From Variovorax sp. Root411 (GTDB taxonomy: Bacteria; Pseudomonadota; Gammaproteobacteria; Burkholderiales; Burkholderiaceae_C), in contig NZ_LMDW01000001.1 in NCBI RefSeq assembly GCF_001425205.1, positions 1,179,928 through 1,243,927 of the forward strand: DNA of 64,000 bases, written 5' to 3'. The first letter of the stretch is position 1; every line of letters begins with the position of its first letter. Positions 25,698 through 33,843 of this stretch are shown one piece after another. The notes beneath the pieces were generated by a model. It saw nothing but the letters and a program-made list of their open reading frames with translations. It ran no database searches and was not told the origin of the DNA. A program made the position numbers and the translations under genes.

Positions 25698-27530
25698 CTA
25701 CGCCACAACGGCCGAGGCAATTTTTCTGCGGTACGAAACCGTAAGCTTGCGAACGACCTGTTCCAAATCCCCAACGGCGTTCATTCCGGGCAGGGTCGTA
25801 CGCCAGGCCACGTGCCCATCCGGACGAACGAGGATAGCTCCGTGCTCGCCAACCTCAAAAAGTGACACCAGTTCTGCGCGATCTTCAGCCTTGCTGGGAA
25901 CCGCCACGATCAACACGAGTTCACTGACATATGGAAGGGGTAAGCATAGAAGTGCTTGGGCCCACCCAACGTCATCATGAGTGATCAGGGAAAACTTGCG
26001 CTTGTCGATGACGTAGAGGAGGGGAATCTCCACACCCCCCCGCGATATCAGCGCATGCGGCAGGCGGCAGCCCGGCCATGTTGTAGGCTGGTAGTCGACG
26101 ACGCCGGCTCCAACTTTCGGCTGCATAGAGCGCTCTGGTATGACCAGTCCTCCTGAGTAGGCATAGCCAAACTCCAGCCCCGTGGAGAGGAAATGCTCCA
26201 ACTGGCCCGGCACGGCCTGTGCAATTCGGCTTCTCAGTTCATGGGCACGGGCACTTGTTTCGGTCAGCTGTCGCGTCTTGCTAAAGGCCAGCTTCATGAG
26301 GGCATCGGCAAATCGCCCCTTAAGTTTGGATGGTAGCCATTTGATGGGCGCGGTTTCGAAGGCCTTGGTGGCTGACATCAGACCTCGATTGGTGATGTTC
26401 AGGTGATTGGTGACCTCGTCGAGCTTGAAGTGGTTGCTCACGCTTTGCTCCGCGAACAACGCAACGACCGGCTTGCGCTCGGCTTCGTAGGAATCCAGCA
26501 GGCTTTCGGTGGCCCGTGACTCTTGCACGGCGGCCAGCTTCCACGCCAGATTTTGCGCATCTTGCACGCCGCTGTTCAAACCGAAACCACCCGTATGGGG
26601 AAAACGGTGGGCGGCATCGCCTACCAACATGACCCGTCCTTTCCTGAAGACCTGTGCAAGTTGTGTGGCCATGCTCCAGTTGCCCTGCGTACGGATCTGG
26701 AACGGCACATCCGCACCGATAACCTTAGGAATCATCCGCGACCAATAGGAAGCTCCGAGTCTTACCATCTCCTGTTCCTGAGTGATGAACGGGCTCATCA
26801 AGATGTAGTGGTCATCAAAATGCTTGATAAGCACGCCACAAAAGTCAGGGTTATAGATCCAACTCAGCAAGGGGCGCGGCTTTGCAAGCACGCTGTCAAG
26901 GTCCGCCGAGAAGAAGACGCTCGCCATGTGGGCCAGCACCGGCCCTTCCATGCTGACGCCCAGCATCTCGCGGACAGAACTGTTGGCGCCGTCGGCTCCT
27001 ATCAGCCAGTCCGCTCGGTAGGCTGTAGTTCCCGAATGAGCATGCTTCACGCCGACGGTGGCCCCTCCCTCATCTTGGTTCAAGCTGATCAAGCCGGCGC
27101 CCTTCACAAACGTGATCAGGGATTCGCTCTCAATCCAGCGCCATAGCACGGGCATGAGTTGGTGCTGCCCGATGTGAGCGATGTGGTAGGGGCTGAAAGT
27201 AGCGACTTTTTCAAGCCGGGCTTGATCATCTAGCAAGTCGATCTTCCCCAAGGGATGCGCGGCTAGGCTCGTACACCAACGTATCTCGCCGATCTCTGCG
27301 TGCGGTGGACACAAGCTGCTGATCTCTCGCGCCATCTCATGTGAGTAGGCTGACCAAATCTCGAACGTGCGGCCATTGATGACATGCGCCGCCGGATGTC
27401 GCAAAGGTGCTTCCCGACGCTCGATCAATACCGAAGGAACACCGTAGCTCGCGAGCAGAAGTGCCAATGTGCATCCACTAGCTCCGGCTCCGATGATGAC
27501 AACAGGTGCTGAGGCTAGGCTCGTTGTCAA
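25698..27530 (-). CDS. FAD-dependent aromatic hydroxylase (group A)
   Basis: This 610-residue flavin hydroxylase of the PheA/MhpA type has FAD motif IGAGASGCTLALLLASYG, the central GADGANSSVRE motif, VGDAAHRFPHTGGFGLNSG for FAD ribityl binding, and a C-terminal thioredoxin-like domain (residues about 440-610). Such enzymes ortho-hydroxylate phenolic substrates with NAD(P)H. The start is TTG at 27530, overlapping the upstream VOC stop as TTGA, with GGAG six bases before it. It is the last gene of the second aromatic operon. Confidence 0.9.
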   Translation of the reverse strand: MTTSLASAPVVIIGAGASGCTLALLLASYGVPSVLIERREAPLRHPAAHVINGRTFEIWSAYSHEMAREISSLCPPHAEIGEIRWCTSLAAHPLGKIDLLDDQARLEKVATFSPYHIAHIGQHQLMPVLWRWIESESLITFVKGAGLISLNQDEGGATVGVKHAHSGTTAYRADWLIGADGANSSVREMLGVSMEGPVLAHMASVFFSADLDSVLAKPRPLLSWIYNPDFCGVLIKHFDDHYILMSPFITQEQEMVRLGASYWSRMIPKVIGADVPFQIRTQGNWSMATQLAQVFRKGRVMLVGDAAHRFPHTGGFGLNSGVQDAQNLAWKLAAVQESRATESLLDSYEAERKPVVALFAEQSVSNHFKLDEVTNHLNITNRGLMSATKAFETAPIKWLPSKLKGRFADALMKLAFSKTRQLTETSARAHELRSRIAQAVPGQLEHFLSTGLEFGYAYSGGLVIPERSMQPKVGAGVVDYQPTTWPGCRLPHALISRGGVEIPLLYVIDKRKFSLITHDDVGWAQALLCLPLPYVSELVLIVAVPSKAEDRAELVSLFEVGEHGAILVRPDGHVAWRTTLPGMNAVGDLEQVVRKLTVSYRRKIASAVVA

Positions 27531-28132
27531 AGTGTTCTCCAGTTGATGGCCTTCATATTTGCTGCCGGTTGCGTACCCGGCGGGTTACCGGCGCCCTGGC
27601 GCATCAGCTCCGTGACTGCTTCTCCAGCTTGCAGACGCGCGAGGAGGTAGTCCGCATCGAAGGTCACGCCGATAGGGTTTTCGGCAAAGTCCTTCGACCT
27701 GAAGTAGCGTTTCGTTTCCTCAGCGGTGTCGAAATTCTCAACCTGGAACTCCAGTCGATTGCCGTCTGGGTCCTCGTAGTAGATCGACGTGGTCGGGCCA
27801 TGATTGATGGTCCACACCGGCCGCACACCCTTTTCCTGCAATCGAGAATAGGTTGCCAGCAGCGATTGCAACGACTTGAATCCGAATGCGATGTGGTCTA
27901 TGCCGTAGAGCTTGCGCCGCATCTTCGCGAAGGGGAAGAGCAGGCGCACCCAACGCGGCAATGCGATGAGCGCGAGGCGGTGACTCTCGGCGTCCCAAGC
28001 CAGGAAGGCAATGGTGGCATCGGCGTGGACGAGTTCGGCGTTGAACACCTTGCCATACCAGTCGATCATTTCCTGACGGCGCGCCGTCTTGCAAACCCAA
28101 TGGGCGATGTAGTGCGGACCGTCATTGCTCAT
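27527..28132 (-). CDS. VOC-family protein, one-domain extradiol dioxygenase-like
   Basis: This 201-residue vicinal-oxygen-chelate protein has candidate metal ligands H7/H11 in GPHYIAHWVCKT, a histidine in YGIDHIAFGF, and a Glu in NRLEFQVENF. The ligand set is that of Fe(II) extradiol dioxygenases and related enzymes. The start at 28132 has GGAAG seven bases upstream; longer in-frame starts add low-complexity residues. It is coupled to the FAD hydroxylase gene. With the two-domain enzyme at 32731-33843, the operon has two potential ring-cleavage enzymes. Confidence 0.83.
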   Translation of the reverse strand: MSNDGPHYIAHWVCKTARRQEMIDWYGKVFNAELVHADATIAFLAWDAESHRLALIALPRWVRLLFPFAKMRRKLYGIDHIAFGFKSLQSLLATYSRLQEKGVRPVWTINHGPTTSIYYEDPDGNRLEFQVENFDTAEETKRYFRSKDFAENPIGVTFDADYLLARLQAGEAVTELMRQGAGNPPGTQPAANMKAINWRTL

Positions 28133-28281
28133 GATCAAACTTCCAAACTGTGTGCGCGCCGGCGCTGCAGCAGCGGGCTGGACGCGCATATGAAACTGCC
28201 GACGTAGCAGCGGCATGTCAATTGCAGGGTTCTCAAGTGAACCACGACGATGCCGCCCCAGGTGGGTTGCGCTCCAGCTCA

Positions 28282-29013
28282 CTAGAACCGGTACCCTACA
28301 GATAGAAAGCTCACGATCGGGTTGATCTTCGCTTTGGTTGTCGAAACCACATCACCCACGCTCGATTTCGTCGTGAGCGTCGCTCGCGTGCTGAGGCGTG
28401 TGTACGACACAGACAGCCCCAGCGACCAATGCTCGTCGATGTTGTAGTTGACACCGAGGCTCACCACAGGAGCAATCGAACTGGTGAAGGATGCAGTGGT
28501 GGGTCCCTCGAGCAGTGAGCCGAGTGTTGGATCGCGCAGAAAAGCCCCGCTGGAGATCGAGTTCGCAAGCTCGATCTTGCTGAGCTTCACGTAAGAAAGG
28601 CCCGCCCCCACGAACGGGCGCAGCTTGGCCGAGGATTCAAGAAAGTGGTATTGCAGCAGCAGCGATGGACTCACGATCTCTGCGCTGCCGACTTCACCCA
28701 GTTTTGCGAGCGTACCTGTGCCGATCAGGCGCAGGCGAGGTGGCTTGGCAATAGCGGTTTCGAGCGCGAAATTGTCGGTCAGGAAGTATGTCGCGGTGAT
28801 GCCGAATGTCTCGGCATTGGCCACTTTCGACGAGCTTCCCTGCACTGGTGTGGACTGGCCGAGTGCCGTGACTGTCAAAGGTGTGCCCGAGGACTGTGGC
28901 GCGACGTGGAACCAGCCGCCTCCTATCTTCCATTGGCCGGCGGATTGGGCATGAGCCCCGCCCATCGAGCACAGCAGCAGCGTAAGAGCCACGGCGTTCT
29001 TTTGCATTTTCAT
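28282..29013 (-). CDS. OmpW/AlkL-family outer-membrane protein
   Basis: This 243-residue protein has a Sec signal peptide (LLLCSMGGAHAQ) and an eight-stranded beta-barrel pattern ending in FLSVGYRF. The terminal Phe is required for outer-membrane assembly. OmpW and AlkL proteins form narrow hydrophobic channels for alkanes and aromatics. Its location within the operon suggests uptake of a hydrophobic or weakly polar substrate. A purine-rich GGAGACAAG precedes its ATG. Confidence 0.88.
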   Translation of the reverse strand: MKMQKNAVALTLLLCSMGGAHAQSAGQWKIGGGWFHVAPQSSGTPLTVTALGQSTPVQGSSSKVANAETFGITATYFLTDNFALETAIAKPPRLRLIGTGTLAKLGEVGSAEIVSPSLLLQYHFLESSAKLRPFVGAGLSYVKLSKIELANSISSGAFLRDPTLGSLLEGPTTASFTSSIAPVVSLGVNYNIDEHWSLGLSVSYTRLSTRATLTTKSSVGDVVSTTKAKINPIVSFLSVGYRF

Positions 29014-29106
29014 TGACTTGTCTCCTGGTGGTGGTTTTTTGACGAAAGGCAGGGCCGGTCCATCCGACTTATGTTCGATGACCTGGCATTCCTACCGGGG
29101 GCGGGA

Positions 29107-30147
29107 CTAACGGGGGAAAAGATGAACCAGCGTCTTGCCGGGAATGCGCGGTGCGGTGCTTTCTGAAAACTCGGTGGGAAGTGCCGGGGCTGCGAGCACT
29201 CGTTGGACAACAGATTGCGCTTGCGCCTTCGAAAAGAAATCGACCAGCCTTGCCAGGGCCTCTGACTCCTCGCGGAACAACACCTGCCGGTAGCGAACGC
29301 CGTTGAGTGATGCGCTGGCCTTGCGCCAAGCGAGGTCAGCGCCGGCGCGCAACAAGCCAGGCAATAGCCCATGCCGAGTGACGAGGCCCAGCGTGGGCGT
29401 GATCACTGTGGCGTAGACGCGCCGGCCATCCGTGCGCTGCAGCGCGGCGAGCAACGGGTCGTGCCTACGATCACCGCCCTCGGAAGCAGGCGTGGCGAAG
29501 TCGATCACGCTGTCGGCTGGCAAAGTCTGCAAGCCGCGCGCTTCTTCATAGTCCATCGTCCGTGATGCACCGAGTTCCTTGAGCCAGGCGTGATTGCGCG
29601 TGGAACACACCGCGGTCACTTGCGCGCCCCATCCGGCGGCCATCTGGACAGCAATCGTTCCGAGACCTCCACTGGCGCCATGGATCAGGAGCCGCCTTCC
29701 CCGCGCCCTGACGGGATCAAGGTCCGCCGCCCGCAGTGCTTGCACGGCGGTCGAACCTGCATAGCCGACAACAGCGGCGGCATCGTCCGTCATCGTCTCG
29801 CCGAGGGCGCAAGCGCAAGCGCCCGGTATCGTGACCTGCTCGGCGTAGGTTCCGTCGCGGCGCGGCGATACGGCAAGCATGACACGCTGGCCTACACGCA
29901 AATGTGAAACCGCCGAGCCGGTGGCCATGACCGTACCGACCCCATCCCGGCCCAGGATGCGTGGAAAGCGACCACGAGGATTGACGAGAACTGCGCCGTA
30001 ACCTGTGGCAAGGAGGCGGTCGATCGGATTGATCGAGCTTGCCGTCATCGCCACTCTCACTTCAGTCGGTGCAGGCGTTGGTGCGGGAGGAACCTGCAAG
30101 GCGATGAGACGAGAACGCGCGCGGTGAGTAATGGCATAGGCCAGCAT
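29107..30147 (-). CDS. MDR-family NAD(P)H reductase
   Basis: This 346-residue medium-chain dehydrogenase/reductase has the GroES-like segment ASSINPIDRLLATGYG, the cofactor motif HGASGGLGTIAVQMA, and the gated NADPH region VTAVCSTRNHAWLKELGAS. No catalytic zinc cysteine/histidine set is seen, so it is a quinone oxidoreductase or enoyl reductase rather than an alcohol dehydrogenase. It resembles mitochondrial RTN4IP1-type proteins. It follows the MhpA-like hydroxylase gene by 18 bp on the same transcript. Confidence 0.86.
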   Translation of the reverse strand: MLAYAITHRARSRLIALQVPPAPTPAPTEVRVAMTASSINPIDRLLATGYGAVLVNPRGRFPRILGRDGVGTVMATGSAVSHLRVGQRVMLAVSPRRDGTYAEQVTIPGACACALGETMTDDAAAVVGYAGSTAVQALRAADLDPVRARGRRLLIHGASGGLGTIAVQMAAGWGAQVTAVCSTRNHAWLKELGASRTMDYEEARGLQTLPADSVIDFATPASEGGDRRHDPLLAALQRTDGRRVYATVITPTLGLVTRHGLLPGLLRAGADLAWRKASASLNGVRYRQVLFREESEALARLVDFFSKAQAQSVVQRVLAAPALPTEFSESTAPRIPGKTLVHLFPR

Positions 30148-30165
30148 GGTGTTGTCCGTTGAGAC

Positions 30166-31770
30166 TCAAGAGCTCGCCGCGTTGAGCAGAGAGAACGTTT
30201 CGTTGACAAGGCGCTGAGCCTCAGTCACGGGCCCGTCGTGCATCACTGTCCGATCCGGTCGCACCACCGCCGCCCAGCCGAAGGGCGCGGCATTCGGAAT
30301 CAAGACATTGCTGAGGTCCTCGTAGCTCCGCTCACCACGATGCAGAGCTTCGCCGCGCAGACAGAAATGGACGATGTTGCCGCCACGGGCCGCCCATTTG
30401 CTACGTGTAGCCTCATCAAGATGTGCCGTGGGGTCGAGCCCGAAGCCAATCAAGGTCAAGCCTTGGCCAAGCGCATCGTCGCTCAACAGGTGCGTGCCAT
30501 TGGCCATGCGCACCACGCCTTGCGGCAGGAGGTCGCCATGCGCGAGTCTTTTGCCCTTGCCGGGCACGAACAAGCCTTTGGTGAAACGGTTTTGCGGCTT
30601 GATCTCCAGTTCCTCGAGATAGCCACTCAGGCCAGGGAGGTAGCGCAGCAGGCGCGAGATGCCGTGCATCGCTATGGCCATGAGCGCATTGCGTGGCATC
30701 ACCAAGCGCCCCATGAACTTGGCAAGGCCGATCATTTTCTTGGCGTGAGGCCTGCGCTCCTGGTCGTAGCTGTCCAGGATTGCCGATGCCGCCTGGCCTC
30801 GCACGACCCAGGCGAGCTTCCACGAGAGGTTGGCTGCATCGCGCAGGCCTGCGACCAGCCCTTGACCCGCAAAGGGCGGGGTGATGTGCGCGGCATCACC
30901 GGCCAAAAACACGCGACCTTTCGAGAAGCGCTCGCAAGACCTTGCGTGGAAGCGGTACACCGCCTGGCGTTCGATCCGCATCTCTCGACCCTGGCTCCAT
31001 GGAGCGAGCAGGGCTCTGATGGACTCTTGGGTTTCGATCTGCTCGCGAGTCTCTCCAGAGCGCAACATGAACTCCCAACGTTCACGGCCACCGGGCGCCA
31101 CCATGTGAGGCGTAGGTCGGCGGTGGTCGCAGAGAAATTCGACATGATCGATAGGGTGGGGCACGTCAAGCGCATCCACGATCAGCCAGTCCTGTGCGTA
31201 GGTTTGCCCGCCGAAGTCCTGTTCGATGTCTCTGCGCACGACCGAACCCGCCCCGTCAGCGCCCACCAGGTAACGAGCGAGCACGTTGGCAACACTTCCG
31301 TCCGAGCGGGTGAGGGTGGCTGTGACACCTTCCGCTGTTTCGCAGAAGGAAGTCAACTCCGTCCCCGCCAGGAACTGCACATGCTCGTATTCCGCAACCT
31401 TGCCGCGCAATGCCCGCTCCAGCTCGGGCTGGTAGAAGGTCACGAGCTTGGGGTGACCGTTGAGGCTGCCGCTGGTGTTGACGCGCGCGAATTCGCCGAC
31501 ATACGGACAGTGCATGCGCACGTGCGGGATCGCGATTGTTGGAAACGCACCTTCCTCGAGGCCCGCCAGTTGCAGGATCCGCAGCGCTTCGTTGTCGAGT
31601 GCGATGGCGCGAGGCGCGAGATGAATCCCGCCAGCCTTGTCGATTGCCAGCACGCGTACGCCGTAGCGGCCAAGCAGACAGGCGACCGCTGCGCCGACCG
31701 GGCCATGGCCGACAATCAGCACGTCCACATCGGGCAGCGATGCAGCGGTGGATTTATCCTTCGATGCCAA
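30166..31770 (-). CDS. MhpA-like FAD hydroxylase
   Basis: This protein of about 534 residues is a group A flavin hydroxylase like 3-(3-hydroxyphenyl)propionate hydroxylase. It has FAD motif IVGHGPVGAAVACLLGRYG, the central VGADGAGSVVRRD motif, AGDAAHITPPFAGQG, and a C-terminal thioredoxin-like domain. The TTG at 31770 is preferred because GGGGAG precedes it and it overlaps the FAH gene end; an in-frame GTG at 31806 is possible but lacks a ribosome-binding site. It would make a catechol-type diol for the extradiol dioxygenase encoded upstream. Confidence 0.88.
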   Translation of the reverse strand: MASKDKSTAASLPDVDVLIVGHGPVGAAVACLLGRYGVRVLAIDKAGGIHLAPRAIALDNEALRILQLAGLEEGAFPTIAIPHVRMHCPYVGEFARVNTSGSLNGHPKLVTFYQPELERALRGKVAEYEHVQFLAGTELTSFCETAEGVTATLTRSDGSVANVLARYLVGADGAGSVVRRDIEQDFGGQTYAQDWLIVDALDVPHPIDHVEFLCDHRRPTPHMVAPGGRERWEFMLRSGETREQIETQESIRALLAPWSQGREMRIERQAVYRFHARSCERFSKGRVFLAGDAAHITPPFAGQGLVAGLRDAANLSWKLAWVVRGQAASAILDSYDQERRPHAKKMIGLAKFMGRLVMPRNALMAIAMHGISRLLRYLPGLSGYLEELEIKPQNRFTKGLFVPGKGKRLAHGDLLPQGVVRMANGTHLLSDDALGQGLTLIGFGLDPTAHLDEATRSKWAARGGNIVHFCLRGEALHRGERSYEDLSNVLIPNAAPFGWAAVVRPDRTVMHDGPVTEAQRLVNETFSLLNAASS

Positions 31771-32707
31771 TGCGCTGCTCCCCGAGATCGATGACACGGT
31801 CTGCACTGGCGATGGTTGCGGTCACCGTGTCGCCCGGCTTCAGGTATTGGGAGCGCCGACCCTGCATCCGCTTGAAGACTGCCCAGAGTTTCTTTTCGTT
31901 CAGCAGCAACTGCATCACCCGACGCAGGAATGGCGGTGGAACGCGTAACGCGCAGCCTGAGGGGGTTCCCGTAAGCAGCAGGTCTCCGGGTGCGACATCG
32001 CTGAAGGTCGAGAGTTCGGTGATGGTCTCGGCGGGCTTGTAGACCAGGTTCGCCGTGCTGTCCTGCTGGCGTACTTCGCCGTTCACCGCCAGTGTCAACG
32101 TAAGGTGATTCAGGTATCGGAAGTCGGATGGCTCCAGCACCGCAAGATATGGCCCTACCGGGCAAAAGCCACGGTAGCTCTTGCCCTTGAAGAACTGCAT
32201 CTGCGGCAGCTGGATGTCGCGAGCGGAAATGTCGTTCGCAATGACGAGGCCGAACACGTACTTGTGCAGGTCAGCGTCAGACACAGTCACTGGTTTGGTG
32301 ATGGCGGTCTTGAACACCAGGCCGAGCTCAATTTCGTAGTCGAGCAGCGAAACGTGAGCGGGGCGGCGTACGCTGCCGGTCGGCGCATTGAGCGAACAAT
32401 CGGACTTCTCGAAAAACATGTTGAAGCGCTTCTCGCCCGGGTTCATGCCCGACTCGATCATGTGCTGAGGGTAGTTCGCACCCTGGCACAAGAGCCTGGC
32501 TGGCGCCGTTACTGGCGACAAGAGTTGCATGCCCGCATAGGGCAGCGACGGGGGACTGCCGTGCGCCGCGCGCCAGTCGGCTTCGCCTGATGCGATGAGT
32601 TCGGCGGTGGTGGCGTATGAGCCCGTCAGCGGCGAAATGCCGTGGACATGCGCCACTCCCCAGTGGGATTGGTCGTTGTGCAGGTAATGGACGAGATGAA
32701 TGGCCAT
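31754..32707 (-). CDS. Fumarylacetoacetate hydrolase-family enzyme
   Basis: This 317-residue protein has the FAH fold. Its metal-site residues appear in DYEIELGLVF and NDISARDIQL, and the substrate-loop sequence GDLLLTGTPSG is present. Family members hydrolyse or isomerise acylpyruvates and muconate-type ring-fission products. The ATG at 32707 gives the normal N-terminal capping domain; a longer frame to 33103 is antisense noise over the dioxygenase gene. Its position right after the extradiol dioxygenase gene makes it the likely enzyme acting on the ring-fission product. Confidence 0.9.
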   Translation of the reverse strand: MAIHLVHYLHNDQSHWGVAHVHGISPLTGSYATTAELIASGEADWRAAHGSPPSLPYAGMQLLSPVTAPARLLCQGANYPQHMIESGMNPGEKRFNMFFEKSDCSLNAPTGSVRRPAHVSLLDYEIELGLVFKTAITKPVTVSDADLHKYVFGLVIANDISARDIQLPQMQFFKGKSYRGFCPVGPYLAVLEPSDFRYLNHLTLTLAVNGEVRQQDSTANLVYKPAETITELSTFSDVAPGDLLLTGTPSGCALRVPPPFLRRVMQLLLNEKKLWAVFKRMQGRRSQYLKPGDTVTATIASADRVIDLGEQRIGIEG

Positions 32708-32730
32708 GGCGTGATGTGGGAAGAAGTTCC

Positions 32731-33843
32731 TCAGCGCGGCTGGGGTTTGCGGAAGCGCCGTCCGGCCCAGATGCGAGGCGGCAGCGAGAACACTTTTTTG
32801 ATGGCGACGAGCCGAGAGAGCTTGAAGTCGGGCCGCGTGCGCAGGCCGAGAATCACCTGGGCGAGCATTGACACCGAAGGCCGGGCGTCGATGAAGTGGC
32901 CGGGCATGTCGGGCCCCCACTGATACATCGATCCCTTTCCGGTCTCGTGGTAACGCGTGGGGTAGTGGCAGTCGAAGACATCGCCGTCCGCGTAATGCTC
33001 GACGGGAAAGCCGGAAGGGTCGTAGTGGTAGTTGAAAACCTGCGAGCCGAGCACATGCCGGCCCACGCCCCAGTTGTGCACCCAGCCCTGCTGCTGTAGC
33101 CATTCACCGCCCAGCGCAACCGCGTCGAGGTCCAGCGTCTCGAACGCCGCGTGGTCGTAGTGATTGCGCGGGCCGCTGGCGATCACCAGCGAATGGTGAT
33201 CGCTCGGCGTGTCTCCACGGTCGCAGCGCAGGAAGGCGATAACGGCTTCGCGCGTCACCGGGAGCACCTCGACGTCGCTCGCGATCAGTCCGAAGTTCCG
33301 GACGTACCAGTTCGCGTTGCGTGCGAACTCCTGGCGTTGCATCACGAGGTGGCCAAGGCGGAAGACTTCGGCGGGCGCCGCGATGGAGGGCTGCGGTGCA
33401 TTGACGCGTCGCTTGTCGCTCGGCATGTTCCAGGAGCGCGGCGAACGGTGGGGCAGCGGAGGCAGTTCGTCGAGGCCGTGGACGACTTCGACCCGCATGC
33501 CCGAGGGATCTTCGAGGCGCACGATCTGCCCCCCTCCAGGCTCGGCTGAGGCACGCACCTGTGTACCGTGAGCTTGCGCAAGCGCAGCCAGGTCGGCCAG
33601 GCCTGAGGCCCGCAGGCCCAACGAGAGAAAGCTGTCGTGCGCCGTGCGTTCGATGATGACGATGTGGTGTGCGCCCAGAACCCCGCGCAGATAGATGGCG
33701 TTGCCCGTGCGCGCTGACACCTGCAGTCCGAAGTCGAGAAAGTAGCGCTCGGCCCGGTCAAGGTCCTTGCGACCGAAGCGCAACCATGCGATGTCCTCGA
33801 CCTTGATGACCGGTGTTTCGGCACGCGGCTGGAACACCGTCAT
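32731..33843 (-). CDS. Two-domain extradiol ring-cleavage dioxygenase (BphC-like)
   Basis: This 370-residue type I extradiol dioxygenase has an N-terminal non-catalytic VOC domain and a C-terminal catalytic one. The Fe(II) ligands are H165 (LGHLVM), H231 (HYDHAAFE) and E282 (FPVEHYADG), spaced almost as in BphC. The second-shell residues H217 (DHHSLV) and Y284 are present, so it looks active. It would open a catechol-type ring by meta cleavage. Its C-terminus is about 70 residues longer than classic BphC. The start overlaps the ligase stop (ATGA). Confidence 0.9.
   Translation of the reverse strand: MTVFQPRAETPVIKVEDIAWLRFGRKDLDRAERYFLDFGLQVSARTGNAIYLRGVLGAHHIVIIERTAHDSFLSLGLRASGLADLAALAQAHGTQVRASAEPGGGQIVRLEDPSGMRVEVVHGLDELPPLPHRSPRSWNMPSDKRRVNAPQPSIAAPAEVFRLGHLVMQRQEFARNANWYVRNFGLIASDVEVLPVTREAVIAFLRCDRGDTPSDHHSLVIASGPRNHYDHAAFETLDLDAVALGGEWLQQQGWVHNWGVGRHVLGSQVFNYHYDPSGFPVEHYADGDVFDCHYPTRYHETGKGSMYQWGPDMPGHFIDARPSVSMLAQVILGLRTRPDFKLSRLVAIKKVFSLPPRIWAGRRFRKPQPR

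Noticed and set aside
30238..31794. A 518-residue open frame opposite the MhpA-like hydroxylase
   Set aside because: The minus-strand hydroxylase has all FAD motifs and couples to its neighbours; the plus frame has no motifs and biased composition.
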